DNA of 44,479 nucleotides from DAOWGG01 sp965369815 (GTDB taxonomy: Bacteria; Patescibacteriota; Gracilibacteria; UM-FILTER-43-11), in contig CBDUQS010000005.1 in NCBI GenBank assembly GCA_965369815.1, positions 1 through 44,479 of the forward strand, read 5' to 3'. The notes under the pieces are model-generated. The model saw nothing but the letters and a program-made list of their open reading frames with translations, was not told the origin of the DNA and did not search any database. The position numbers and the translations under genes are program-made. Each line of letters opens with the position of its first letter. Positions within the stretch are counted from its first letter, which is position 1. Below, one piece after another: positions 24,103-33,127 of this stretch.

Positions 24103-24558
24103 ATGGATAAAGAGATATATGTACTATTGAATAATATCAGGTCGCTTCACAATGTGGGCTCTATTTTTCGAACATCCGATGGGGCGGGGGTTGATAAGGT
24201 TTTTTTATGCGGACAAACTGGTTATCCACCTCGAGAAGAGATCACCAAAACCGCGATTGGCGCTGAAGAGACTGTCGATTGGGAGTATTGGATGGATCCG
24301 ATTGAATGCATTCAGAAGTTAAAAGGAGAAGGTGTTCAAATAGTCGCCCTAGAGCAAACAGATAAAAGTATTGAGTATAAGAAATTAGAATCAGAACATC
24401 CGATTTGCTTGGTAGTTGGCAATGAAATTGATGGGGTTTCTGAGGAAATTTTGAAATTATGTGATTCAGCCATTGAGATTCCGATGCATGGCAAAAAACA
24501 GTCCCTGAATGTATCGGTGGCGTTTGGAGTGGCGATTTATCAGCTATCCAATTCTTGA
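24103..24558 (+). CDS. SpoU/TrmH-family RNA 2'-O-methyltransferase
   Basis: 151 aa, the short TrmL-like size with only the SPOUT knot domain. The three family motifs are present: 'NNIRSLHNVGSIFRTSDGAG' (motif 1 Asn and Arg), 'HPICLVVGNEIDGVSEEIL' (motif 2), and 'IPMHGKKQSLNVSVAFGVAIY' taken as two parts (motif 3, with the Asn of SLNVS). It should methylate a ribose in tRNA or rRNA using SAM; TrmL modifies the wobble base of tRNA-Leu, but the target here cannot be told. The stop is TGA. Its last 19 bases overlap the convergent chorismate mutase gene. Confidence 0.92.
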   Translation: MDKEIYVLLNNIRSLHNVGSIFRTSDGAGVDKVFLCGQTGYPPREEITKTAIGAEETVDWEYWMDPIECIQKLKGEGVQIVALEQTDKSIEYKKLESEHPICLVVGNEIDGVSEEILKLCDSAIEIPMHGKKQSLNVSVAFGVAIYQLSNS

Positions 24559-24800
24559 GCCCGTCGACTTTCAATAAAAATATGGGTGTATAAATGGTCG
24601 ACAAACTTCGGATCCAATCCTTCTTTTTCGGCAAGCTCTTTTAAGCGAGTTCGAATTTCAGTTTCGCGAGTTTTATCTTGAACTTCAGTGCCAGAAGATT
24701 GTTTGATTTGACCAAGCTCTTTCACTAAATCCATTCTCTCCGAGAGAAGCTTAACAATCTGGTCATCGATGTCGTCGATTTGATCTCTTTCTTTTTTCAT
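24540..24800 (-). CDS. Chorismate mutase, AroQ class
   Basis: 86 aa, all-helical. It turns chorismate into prephenate for Phe and Tyr synthesis. The helix-1 signature 'RDQIDDIDDQIVKLLSERMD' carries the acidic and Arg active-site residues; 'VQDKTRETEIRTRL' and 'HIFIESRRAQEL' complete the family pattern. The size fits a stand-alone AroQ domain. It is alone here, with no prephenate dehydratase or other aromatic amino acid gene nearby, so it may be a remnant of a reduced pathway. Confidence 0.85.
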   Translation of the reverse strand: MKKERDQIDDIDDQIVKLLSERMDLVKELGQIKQSSGTEVQDKTRETEIRTRLKELAEKEGLDPKFVDHLYTHIFIESRRAQELDS

Positions 24801-24836
24801 AATATAAATTTAATGGATAAAAGAGCTTATTGCAAA

Positions 24837-24865
24837 TTGACATAATCTGAATGAAGTGTTAATGT
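24837..24865 (+). promoter_or_regulatory. Promoter of the 24896 gene
   Basis: TTGACA (24837-24842), 17-base spacer, TAATGT (24860-24865). Transcription would start near 24872. Confidence 0.65.
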
Positions 24866-24895
24866 AATCGCCTTTTTATTTTACATCAAATTATT

Positions 24896-27805
24896 ATGGG
24901 AATTGGTCGAAATTTACTTGCAGCAGCAGTTATCGCATTGGCTCCAGGGGTTATGTCTTGTGAGTCTTGTAATTCAAAAGAAAAAGCAGTTGAGCAGGTT
25001 AGAGTATTGTTGGATGATTGGTACAAAAAAGTGTCAGCGGTGGATATTGCAGATGGAGCTGATAACTTTAATGAGAAAGCAATTCTAAAACGTTTTTTGG
25101 ATTATCTAGATCAGCTGAAAAAAACAGAGCCTGAATACTACAGCCGTTATGCGTTGCAGGTAGAGGCAATTTTAAAGGCAAAAAAACCTCTAGAGAATGA
25201 CAGCGACATTGCATTGGATAATGAAATAATGGAGCCAAGAACCTTAATGGGAATTTTGAAATTAAGAGAGAGAAACGTGAAGGTCGATGGAGTGGTTCAA
25301 TTTGCTTCAAAAGAAGATGAAGCAGAATTAAGTTTGGCCGATCTAACTCCTGAAACTGAAATTTTATTTGAAGCCAACAACCCCAATACACTTAAAAAAA
25401 TTGGGATTTCAGCCAAAGGTGCTTTCACAATTTTTAGGGTAGAAGAAGAGACAGAAGGAGTTCTTTATAATGGGAAAAAAATAACCGTTGAACGTGGAAC
25501 ATTTGTCGTAAAGACACAAGAGGGAAGCTTGCATAGAGTTTGTGTTTTTGACGGCGACAAGATTATTGATGTTTTGAGCCGAGATTTTACCGAAGGGGGA
25601 TCGGATGAGGATGTGGCTCCAACGCCCAAAGTATTTGAGGGATTCTTGGCCGAAAAAATGCCTATTTTTTCATTAAATACAGGGCGTAGGGTTTTTAGAA
25701 AGCAATATCCAACCTATCATCAGTTGATAACTACAGATTATAAAGATCTTCTTGTTAAGAAGGGGATTCCTCTGGAAAAAAGCTTCGTTTATTATCTTCA
25801 GTGGTGCGAAGCAATGAGAGTTCCACCTTCGGAAACTTCAATGCGTGAATATTTTGAATTCTTGCTGAAAACTCGTCGAGGAAAAGATGAGCCAGATAAT
25901 GAAGTAGAGCCTTCTGGTCCTTCATGGTCAGACAAGGTTGCGGATATCGCTAAAAAAGCAGTGTCTTTTTTGGAAACAGGAGATGAAGACAGATTAAGTT
26001 ATCATGATGAACGAGTAACAGACCCTTCTCAGCAGGCAGATATTTTAAGGAAAAAGTACAGCACGTTATTCGCCATTGTCCGTTTGCAGGGGAGATTTTT
26101 CGATAATTACACATATAATCGCCTTTCAGGGAATTATTTCTCACGAGTATCAGCAGCCACTCATGATGGAAAGGAATTTTTAAGAATAAGCGACTTAGAG
26201 GAAAGCTTAGGCAGAAAAGCTCCAAGTGACGTAAGAGAGAGGGCGAAAAGTAGCAACTTTATTCAGCGCATTAATGCCACAACAAATTTTAGCAGTAGCT
26301 CAGATGGTAAGTTTAAAAAGGCATTGGCATACTCGGAAGGAGTGTATGGTGGAAATCAGGTAAGTACTGATGATTTTAAGGTTAGCTATGCATCCGATGG
26401 TTCGATTACAGCCATAAGCTTTAAAGGGAAGGCTTACGAGCCATCCAAATTCATATCAAGCCCTGCAAGCTTAAAACAGCTACCTAGCGAAACAGTACCA
26501 ATAAAAATTGGAAACGTTCAATTCAACGTGGATATCAATCAATATTTCGATCAATATCACGCATTGGAGGCTAGGAATCAAAACGCATCTCAAAATATTA
26601 TTATTTACAATAAAGAAAGCAACAGAACGTCAGTCGCTCGCAATATGATGTGGTTTGTAGAACGAGATGTCTCTTTTGATAGACCTATAGCACAAGAAAT
26701 TACTAGGGGGGCTGGTTCTCCACAAGCAAAAATATTAGCACTCGCTAATTGGTTACAGGTGAATTTGGAATACATCGATGAAATCTCTGAAATCAACAAA
26801 ATCACCATAGGAACTTTAATGGATATAGGAGGGGATTGTGAAGATAGCTTTATTGCCCTTAAAACTTTAGCGGAGTCAATTGGGCTTGGTGGAATGGTAG
26901 GGGCAGTTTTGTTTGATGGCCATATAGCACCGATTGTAAAAGGAAAACTTGGCCCTACTAAATACAATGTTAACGGAAGTAAATGGACGATTGTTGAGTT
27001 GGCTACACAACTAGGTCGATCGGCTAGGCCAGGTGTAACAAATCATAACGAGCCACATATATTTATGATCGATGAAAACACAATTTTCAGTGCAGATGGG
27101 AATCACATTCCATTGTCGATTGTGCCAATCGGTGAAATACAGTCAGATTTAGTTAAGGCTTTTGATAATCAGATTGAGTATATTGAAGAATTCTTAGATG
27201 ATAATCAGATTGATGAAAGTAGCTCAGCGGAGCAAATGAAGAGCACTAAAGAGAAATTACTTGCTCGACTTGATAAATTAGTAAAATCATACGGTAATAT
27301 CGCAAGTACCGGTAAAATGGCAGATGAAATAAATGATAAATATAAGGCGACTCTAAATAAAATAGCAACTTTGGAAAGGCAAATTATGAAAATAGGACAA
27401 GATAGAGAATCTGAATTAAAGCGAAAAATGCTTCAGGATCAGCCTGAGGAGATGCAAAAGAGCGTTGAATTATTTTTTCAGCTTTATAGAAACATTGCTG
27501 ACAATATTGGCCCATTGCATAAAAGAATATCTGGGATATTGAAAAGATATAATGGGAAAGAATCAAATTATCAAGCAATGATAAATTGTAACAGTGAGAT
27601 GGTTGCAGCAATGAATGAATCTGAGGTGTACATGGATTTTGGTAGAATGAAAAACATCTTCCGTGAGACATTAAAATATTCTAATCCTGAGACGGTGGAG
27701 AAAGTGGAAGAAATGCTTAATATACTAGCTGATGCAATTAATGAGGTTTATTTTGATAACGTTAATATTGTAAGGCAGAATATTAGAATGCATGAAGGAC
27801 GATAA
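24896..27805 (+). CDS. Large lipoprotein with transglutaminase-like domain and C-terminal coiled coil
   Basis: 969 aa. The N-terminus is a signal peptide ending in a lipobox-like VMSC (Cys22), so it is probably a membrane-anchored external protein. Residues about 600-700 look like a transglutaminase-like cysteine-protease fold: 'ILALANWLQVNLEYID', nucleophile Cys648 in 'DIGGDCEDSFIALKTL', His676 in 'FDGHIAPIV', then 'KWTIVELATQ', where Glu701 stands in the usual Asp position. Residues 1-600 are mixed with no known motif. About 750-960 are long Glu/Lys helices, likely coiled coil. It could process or cross-link surface proteins. It has its own promoter and no apparent partner gene. Confidence 0.7.
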   Translation: MGIGRNLLAAAVIALAPGVMSCESCNSKEKAVEQVRVLLDDWYKKVSAVDIADGADNFNEKAILKRFLDYLDQLKKTEPEYYSRYALQVEAILKAKKPLENDSDIALDNEIMEPRTLMGILKLRERNVKVDGVVQFASKEDEAELSLADLTPETEILFEANNPNTLKKIGISAKGAFTIFRVEEETEGVLYNGKKITVERGTFVVKTQEGSLHRVCVFDGDKIIDVLSRDFTEGGSDEDVAPTPKVFEGFLAEKMPIFSLNTGRRVFRKQYPTYHQLITTDYKDLLVKKGIPLEKSFVYYLQWCEAMRVPPSETSMREYFEFLLKTRRGKDEPDNEVEPSGPSWSDKVADIAKKAVSFLETGDEDRLSYHDERVTDPSQQADILRKKYSTLFAIVRLQGRFFDNYTYNRLSGNYFSRVSAATHDGKEFLRISDLEESLGRKAPSDVRERAKSSNFIQRINATTNFSSSSDGKFKKALAYSEGVYGGNQVSTDDFKVSYASDGSITAISFKGKAYEPSKFISSPASLKQLPSETVPIKIGNVQFNVDINQYFDQYHALEARNQNASQNIIIYNKESNRTSVARNMMWFVERDVSFDRPIAQEITRGAGSPQAKILALANWLQVNLEYIDEISEINKITIGTLMDIGGDCEDSFIALKTLAESIGLGGMVGAVLFDGHIAPIVKGKLGPTKYNVNGSKWTIVELATQLGRSARPGVTNHNEPHIFMIDENTIFSADGNHIPLSIVPIGEIQSDLVKAFDNQIEYIEEFLDDNQIDESSSAEQMKSTKEKLLARLDKLVKSYGNIASTGKMADEINDKYKATLNKIATLERQIMKIGQDRESELKRKMLQDQPEEMQKSVELFFQLYRNIADNIGPLHKRISGILKRYNGKESNYQAMINCNSEMVAAMNESEVYMDFGRMKNIFRETLKYSNPETVEKVEEMLNILADAINEVYFDNVNIVRQNIRMHEGR

Positions 27806-27812
27806 AACAAAT

Positions 27813-27841
27813 TTGATTTAAGGGGGTTTCGGTGTTAAAAT
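27813..27841 (+). promoter_or_regulatory. Promoter of the 27870 gene
   Basis: TTGATT (27813-27818), 17-base spacer, TAAAAT (27836-27841), about 29 bases before the chosen ATG. This supports the start at 27870 over the upstream TTG at 27852. Confidence 0.55.
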
Positions 27842-27869
27842 AAGACGCAATTTGTTACCCAACTTAATT

Positions 27870-28442
27870 ATGGAAGACAATCAAGATCCACAAGGACAAA
27901 CCAACCCACCTGCCGATCAAGGGGGTCAATCAGCTAATCCACCTGCCGATCAAGGGGGTCAGTCAGCTGCTGCACAGTCAGGTTCAGGTCAGGCTCAAAA
28001 AGGAGATCAGAAGGATTTGAGTGGCATTATGGAAGAGAATGTTGATATCAGCTCTTTGGTAGCCAATGCAGGCAATCAACAGCAACAGCAGGATTTCATC
28101 GCAAAAATGAAGATTCCACCTCATCCAAATACAAAATTTGATGAGCAGAAATTTATTCAGCTTTTAGCCACTTCAATCTCTCTTACTAATCAGGAAAAAG
28201 AGCGTATTGTTACCGCCATTCCTCAGTTGTCTCAATTCCAGGTAGATGAATTAATGAAAATCTTCGAAGAAGAACAACAAAAATTCACGGAGCTTGAAAA
28301 GAAGCATGCAGAACAAGTGGCTGAGCTAGAAAAGAAGCACAAAGACTCTCCTCAAGATGTAGAGGCGAAGAAAGAAGAAGAGGCTAAGAAAGAAGAGGAG
28401 GGGCAGCAAGCGGAAGATCTTAAAAAGTCGTTAGGGCTTTAG
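27870..28442 (+). CDS. Gln-rich, coiled-coil protein of unknown function
   Basis: 190 aa from the ATG at 27870; an in-frame TTG at 27852 is less likely. The first 50 residues are disordered with two copies of an 11-residue repeat 'NPPADQGGQSA'. A folded helical middle (about 85-135, 'IKLLATSIS'-like helices with 'NQEKERIVTAIPQLSQFQVD') leads into a charged coiled coil rich in Glu, Lys and Gln. No signal peptide or membrane segment. It resembles small scaffold or adaptor proteins; function is not recognised. Confidence 0.65.
   Translation: MEDNQDPQGQTNPPADQGGQSANPPADQGGQSAAAQSGSGQAQKGDQKDLSGIMEENVDISSLVANAGNQQQQQDFIAKMKIPPHPNTKFDEQKFIQLLATSISLTNQEKERIVTAIPQLSQFQVDELMKIFEEEQQKFTELEKKHAEQVAELEKKHKDSPQDVEAKKEEEAKKEEEGQQAEDLKKSLGL
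27904..27969 (+). repeat. 33-bp coding tandem repeat, two copies
   Basis: Two near-identical 33-base units encode NPPADQGGQSA twice. Three or so base differences separate them, mostly synonymous, which fits a slippage-born repeat kept at the protein level. Confidence 0.8.
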
Positions 28443-28470
28443 ATTAGCCCCTATAAAGAATGTAGATACC

Positions 28471-28499
28471 TTGACATTTATTGTTTTTTGGTGTAAAAA
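28471..28499 (+). promoter_or_regulatory. Promoter of the 28528 gene
   Basis: TTGACA (28471-28476), 17-base spacer, TAAAAA (28494-28499). The -35 is perfect and the -10 weak. Confidence 0.5.
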
Positions 28500-28500
28500 G

Positions 28501-28515
28501 TAATCTAATCTAATC
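28501..28515 (+). repeat. TAATC tandem repeat before a start
   Basis: Three copies of a 5-base unit directly after the promoter and 13 bases before the ATG at 28528. It is part of the same pattern as the repeats at 18861 and 9857. Confidence 0.55.
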
Positions 28516-28527
28516 TTCTGAAAAAGT

Positions 28528-29286
28528 ATGTCCTCCGAAAAAAAACAAGAACATGATATTCCATCTGAACCTATGACAGTCAGTCATGTGGAGGAAAGAT
28601 GGGACAAAAGAATCTCATATGTAAGACATGAGATCAATAATATTGCGGCGATTTTAAGATCCAATTTTGAGTTTGTAGACAGTGAAATTGAAAAGCGAGA
28701 CTTAGACTTAGGAGAGGATGGAAAAGATGCTTTATCTGGCGCAAGGGAAGCGATTGAAAAGCTCATTGATTTGAGTGAAAATATGACTTCTGAAGGGATT
28801 GATAGTAAAATGAAACCATTTATCGACACAGAAAAGCCCAAGGCTGAACATGAGGAAGGCTTATTAAATTCAGAAGAAGGAGCACCTGAAAAGGTTAAGA
28901 GCGGGATAGTTTTTCTGATTGATGATGAGGTGCCAGTTATGAGAGCCTTAAAAAGGACTATAGAAGGGTTATTCCAGAACGGAGATAGTCCTAATATTAG
29001 AATTTTTAACTCAGCACTATCGGCAAAAGAAGCAATTGAAGAAGGGGTAATTCCAGATTACATTATATGCGATATGTCGATGCCAGGAATGAGTGGTCGA
29101 GTGTTCTATAAATGGCTAGAATTAAATCACCCCTCATTGGCTAAAAAGTTTGTTTTCTTGAGTGGGGGAGCAATTAATGAAAAAGATAGTCAATTGCTTG
29201 AGTCTATGAGGCTAAAAGGACGAGCTTTAACGAAGCCATTTAATGCAGGGGAAATAAGAAACCTAGTTCAAGAGTGCTTGAATTAA
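28528..29286 (+). CDS. DHp-like helical domain fused to a response-regulator receiver, no kinase domain
   Basis: 252 aa. Residues 20-95 form two helices resembling a histidine-kinase dimerisation domain, with 'YVRHEINNIAAIL' (His34 followed by Glu, Asn, Asn as in kinase H-boxes). A linker of about 30 residues leads to a receiver domain at 126-250: acidic pair Asp132/Asp133, phospho-acceptor Asp182 in 'IICDMSMPGMSG', Ser212 in 'FLSGG', and Lys236 in 'ALTKPF'. The receiver is complete. There is no HATPase and no output domain, so it may relay phosphate or bind a partner. It overlaps the clpC stop by four bases at its 3' end (convergent). Partner kinase unknown; a degenerate kinase-like gene lies at 39360. 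Confidence 0.78.
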   Translation: MSSEKKQEHDIPSEPMTVSHVEERWDKRISYVRHEINNIAAILRSNFEFVDSEIEKRDLDLGEDGKDALSGAREAIEKLIDLSENMTSEGIDSKMKPFIDTEKPKAEHEEGLLNSEEGAPEKVKSGIVFLIDDEVPVMRALKRTIEGLFQNGDSPNIRIFNSALSAKEAIEEGVIPDYIICDMSMPGMSGRVFYKWLELNHPSLAKKFVFLSGGAINEKDSQLLESMRLKGRALTKPFNAGEIRNLVQECLN

Positions 29287-31925
29287 GCCTTCACAAGCTT
29301 CTTCTTGGAAGCTCCTTCCTTTTTAACTTTCAATTCCAATTTCATAAAAGTAAGTTCCTCTTTACCAGAAGCAGCTCCGATTTTAATCGTATCTCCATTT
29401 TTGAATTCACCCAATAAAATCTTTTCAGCAATAGGGTCTTCAATCAAATCCTGAATCTTCCGACGAACCGGTCGAGCCCCGTACTGAGGGTCGTAGCTAA
29501 GTTTAGCCAAGAGTTCTAAAGCTTCATGAGTGGTATCGATCTTAATATTCTTTTCAACCAATCGCTCATTAAGTTCATTGATCTGAAGTTGAACAATCTC
29601 CTGAATACTTTCGTTAGTGAGTGGTTGGAAAACAATTATTTTATCAATACGATTGATAAACTCAGGACGGAAATGATCTTTCATTTCCTTAAGCACTTGC
29701 TCCTTCTTCTCCTTAAAGTCATCTTCAGCCTTTTTCAATTCATTGGAATGTAGAGCAAAGCCAATTTTAGCCGCTTCCTGAGTGAGCTGTTTAGCCCCCA
29801 GATTGCTGGTCATAATAATAATCGTGTTGGTGAAATCCACCTTCTTACCCTTCGCATCCGTTAAGTATCCATCTTCCAGTACCTGCAAAAGAATATTGAA
29901 GAACTCTGGATGTGCCTTTTCAATTTCATCAAACAAAACCACGCTGTAAGGCTTTCGTCGAACCGCTTCGGTTAACTGTCCACCATCTTCATAACCTACG
30001 TAGCCAGCAGTTGCTCCTACCAATCGAGAAACGTTGTGTTTCTCCATAAACTCACTCATATCGATCTTAATCAGTGAATCGGCGTTGTTATAAACTTCGC
30101 GCGCCAATGTTTTAACAAGTTCGGTTTTACCCACACCTGTTGGCCCGAGGAATACAAAAGATCCAATCGGACGATTTTGAGAGGTAATTCCCACACGAGC
30201 TCGGCGAACCGATTTAGAAATTTCGGTAACCGCTTCATCTTGTCCAATAATGGATTGTTTCAAAATAGACTCAAGCTCAGCGAGTTTTTTAGACTCATCT
30301 TTCATAAGTTTCGCCACAGGAATACCTGTGATTTTACCCACCGTTTTAGAGATATCGTTTTCATCGATCTTAACGCGCTTGGCTTTGTTCTGCCCCTCTT
30401 CTTTAATCTTTTCAATTTTCTTCAAAATTGCTTCCTTTTTCTCCTTTAATTTAGAAGCTTTCTCATATTCCTGTTCATAAACCTGTTTTTCGATCTGCTT
30501 CTCAATCTTCATAATCTTGTCTTTCTCTTCACGAATCAAAGGGGAGTTATATTGACTTCTTGCTCCCATAAGCGCCGCTGTTTCATCAATTAGGTCAATC
30601 GCTTTGTCAGGCAAGAATCGGTCTGCGATGTAGCGCTTAGAAAGCTTAACAGAGGCTTTGATCGCTTCGTCGGAAATAATCAAATTATGAAATTTTTCAT
30701 AACTAGGCCGAAGACCTTCCATAATTTGAATACATTCTTCGTCACTGGGTTCTTCAACAATAATAGGCTGGAATCGTCGTTCAAGAGCCTTGTCTTTTTC
30801 AATTTGCTTACGGTACTCATCCATAGTAGTCGCCCCGATAATCTGAAGCGTTCCACGAGACAAGGCAGGTTTTAGTAAATTAGCCGCATCCATACTTCCT
30901 TCAGCAGAACCGGTTCCAGAAAGGGTATGAATTTCGTCGATAAAGAGAATAATCTCATTATCCACAGAAGCAGCTTCATCAATAATACTCTTCATTCGCT
31001 CTTCAAATTCACCTCGATACTTCGTTCCCGCAATCACATTGCTGAGAGAAAGTAATAAAATCTTTTTATCCAGAAGAGAATCAGGAACATTTTGCTGAAA
31101 AATAGCCTGAGCCAATCCTTCAACAACCGCTGTTTTTCCTACTCCAGGGTCTCCGATAATAACAGGATTATTTTTAGTTTTTCGGTTCAATATATGAATC
31201 ATTCGATCAATTTCCTTTTTTCGTCCGATAATCGGATCAATCTCACCTTTTTTAAACTTCTCATTCAAATCGGAGGTGAAATAATCTAAAGCAGGAGTTT
31301 TTGATTTACTTGCTCCCTTTTGACCAGGCGCATTAGGAACCCCAGTTTCTTTATGCTGGAAGGCATCAGAGTAATCACCACCACCGCTTTGAGGATTGAA
31401 CACAACGCCTTCAAGCCCCTGAAGAAATTTATCAAGAGAGTTGTTCACTTGATTAACATCTTTTTTGCGCGCATTAGCCATTTGGCTAAACATTTCTTCA
31501 ATTTGTTTTTGAAAATCTTTCGGATTCACATGCATGTTATCTAAAATAACCGTTGCCGCACATTTCCCCTGAGAAACCAATGCATGAAGTAGATGTTCAG
31601 TTCCTACAAACGGATGTCCAAATTTATGAGCCACGCGAACCGCATCCTCAATGATCTGAGTTAAGTAAGAAGAAAGCCCGTGCTGGATCTGTTTCGATTC
31701 AGGCTCTTGATTAGAGGCGGAACTAAGGATCATTCGAACATTTTCCAAAGAAACACCCGCTCCAGTTAGAATGGAGAAAGCGAGACTTCGAGGATTGCTC
31801 AAAAGCCCAATCATTAAATGTTCACTGCCAATATAAGGCAGATTGTTTTTACGAGATTCTTCCTCCGCAATGCTTAAAGCTTGCTTAGCATTGGGGGTAA
31901 ATCGGTCGAAAGGAGACATAGCCAT
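29283..31925 (-). CDS. clpC: ATP-dependent unfoldase ClpC
   Basis: 880 aa. The N-terminal double Clp repeat ('FTPNAKQALSIAEEE', 'FVGTEHLLHALV') recognises substrates and adaptors. The first AAA+ domain has 'GDPGVGKT' (Walker A) and 'ILFIDEIHTLSG'; a middle domain holds a UVR-like segment ('QEYEKASKLKEKKEAILKKI'). The second AAA+ domain has 'GPTGVGKTELVKTLA', 'VLFDEIEKAHPEFF' and the C-terminal ClpB-type small domain. The UVR motif and length make it ClpC rather than ClpB. It unfolds proteins for ClpP, which is not in the window. ATG at 31925 or 31919 could be the start; the promoter leaves a ~140-base leader. Confidence 0.95.
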   Translation of the reverse strand: MAMSPFDRFTPNAKQALSIAEEESRKNNLPYIGSEHLMIGLLSNPRSLAFSILTGAGVSLENVRMILSSASNQEPESKQIQHGLSSYLTQIIEDAVRVAHKFGHPFVGTEHLLHALVSQGKCAATVILDNMHVNPKDFQKQIEEMFSQMANARKKDVNQVNNSLDKFLQGLEGVVFNPQSGGGDYSDAFQHKETGVPNAPGQKGASKSKTPALDYFTSDLNEKFKKGEIDPIIGRKKEIDRMIHILNRKTKNNPVIIGDPGVGKTAVVEGLAQAIFQQNVPDSLLDKKILLLSLSNVIAGTKYRGEFEERMKSIIDEAASVDNEIILFIDEIHTLSGTGSAEGSMDAANLLKPALSRGTLQIIGATTMDEYRKQIEKDKALERRFQPIIVEEPSDEECIQIMEGLRPSYEKFHNLIISDEAIKASVKLSKRYIADRFLPDKAIDLIDETAALMGARSQYNSPLIREEKDKIMKIEKQIEKQVYEQEYEKASKLKEKKEAILKKIEKIKEEGQNKAKRVKIDENDISKTVGKITGIPVAKLMKDESKKLAELESILKQSIIGQDEAVTEISKSVRRARVGITSQNRPIGSFVFLGPTGVGKTELVKTLAREVYNNADSLIKIDMSEFMEKHNVSRLVGATAGYVGYEDGGQLTEAVRRKPYSVVLFDEIEKAHPEFFNILLQVLEDGYLTDAKGKKVDFTNTIIIMTSNLGAKQLTQEAAKIGFALHSNELKKAEDDFKEKKEQVLKEMKDHFRPEFINRIDKIIVFQPLTNESIQEIVQLQINELNERLVEKNIKIDTTHEALELLAKLSYDPQYGARPVRRKIQDLIEDPIAEKILLGEFKNGDTIKIGAASGKEELTFMKLELKVKKEGASKKKLVKA

Positions 31926-32068
31926 GATTCAAAATTTTAATTTATATTTAGAGTTCATACTATCAAAAGCAGAAAAAATCGCAACAACGTTTATTGGTTG
32001 GCAATAATTATTCCTCCGACAAATGTCAGATTTTTTGATGGCATGTTTTTTATTTATTTTTCGGGAAC

Positions 32069-32097
32069 ATTATACACGAAATTCAGAGAGAAGTTAA
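32069..32097 (-). promoter_or_regulatory. clpC promoter and leader
   Basis: On the minus strand TTAACT (32097-32092), 17-base spacer, TG-preceded TATAAT (32074-32069). The leader of about 140 bases before clpC holds a small GACA/TGTC stem but no CIRCE-type inverted repeat that I can see. Confidence 0.6.
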
Positions 32098-32155
32098 GAG
32101 GTAAGGGTTGATTAAAACAGGATATCGTTTGATAACTGTATACCTTAAAAAATTA

Positions 32156-33091
32156 TCAACCTAATCTTCCATCTATAAAATCCCCATACCCCGCCACAAA
32201 TTGATCAATCGATTGGGCAGTTTTTCCCTCTATCTGAACCTGATCCAAAATAAGCGAACCCTTACCAGTCCCCACCATAGTGAAGTGATCTTTTTTAAAA
32301 ACCTGACCTGCTTCGCCATTGAATCCGTCGAATTGGGATTTAAGGATTTTAAGCCGTTTTCCGTTCCAAAAAGTAAACGTGCCTGGCCAACCAGCGTAAG
32401 CATGAATTTTAGCTAAAATAGTTTTTCCGTCTTCATTCCAATCAATTTCCCCATCCGATTTTTTAATCTTCTGACAATACGTCGCTTTAGAATCGTTTTG
32501 AGGCTCAGAGGTTAAGTGTCCCCTGACAATAGAAGAGAGCGCGTTCGGCGTTTCGTAGGCGGTCAGTTGAGCCAGTCGTTCCGATAGGACAATGGCGTTG
32601 TCCTCGGTTGAAACACGGATATCGGCGGTTTTAAAAACAGGCCCAGCGTCCATCTTCTCCACCATCTGCATAATACTAATCCCAGATACATCATCCTGCT
32701 CCAATAAGCTCTGTTGAATAGGGGAGGCACCACGGTATTTTGGAAGAATAGAGCCATGCACATTAATACATCCGTATTTCGGAATATCCAAAAGTTCATT
32801 TTTTAAAATCTGCCCATACGCCATCAAAACAATCATATCTGGATTCATAGATTTGATGTTTTGAAGGCTGTCTTCAGAATTAATGTTTTCTGGCTGATAA
32901 CTCTTAACTCTTAACTCCTTACTCTTAACTTTAATAGGAGGAGGAGTGAGTTCCATCTTCCGTCCCGCAGGCTTATCCACTTGGGTGATCACAAGTTTTA
33001 CACTAAATCGATCATCGTTTGATAGCGATTCCAAAAGGGGAGCACCAATGGCGGCGGTGCCGATGAAGATGAGAGAAATTTTGTTCATCAA
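32156..33091 (-). CDS. fmt: Methionyl-tRNA formyltransferase
   Basis: 311 aa, family length. It formylates the initiator Met-tRNA using 10-formyl-tetrahydrofolate, linking it to folate metabolism (folA/thyA upstream). 'ISLIFIGTAAIGAPLLESL' opens the Rossmann part; 'INVHGSILPKYRGASPIQ' holds the catalytic His and substrate loop; 'GISIMQMVEKMDAGPVF' holds the catalytic Asp. The C-terminal beta-barrel (OB-like) starts near 'YAGWPGTFTFWNGKRL'. Two adjacent ATGs open the frame; the second (33088) matches the family start better. The 'VKSKELRVKSYQPEN' part is encoded by a tandem TAACTCT repeat. Confidence 0.95.
   Translation of the reverse strand: MMNKISLIFIGTAAIGAPLLESLSNDDRFSVKLVITQVDKPAGRKMELTPPPIKVKSKELRVKSYQPENINSEDSLQNIKSMNPDMIVLMAYGQILKNELLDIPKYGCINVHGSILPKYRGASPIQQSLLEQDDVSGISIMQMVEKMDAGPVFKTADIRVSTEDNAIVLSERLAQLTAYETPNALSSIVRGHLTSEPQNDSKATYCQKIKKSDGEIDWNEDGKTILAKIHAYAGWPGTFTFWNGKRLKILKSQFDGFNGEAGQVFKKDHFTMVGTGKGSLILDQVQIEGKTAQSIDQFVAGYGDFIDGRLG
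32898..32930. repeat. TAACTCT tandem repeat inside fmt
   Basis: About four imperfect 7-base copies, coding for the variable segment 'KSKELRVKSY' just before the conserved QPEN. The family position normally has unrelated residues here, so the repeat has replaced or grown into a tolerant loop while keeping the frame. Confidence 0.6.
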
Positions 33092-33127
33092 TTGCCAATT
33101 GTAACATGGGTGCAGGAATTAAAAATA

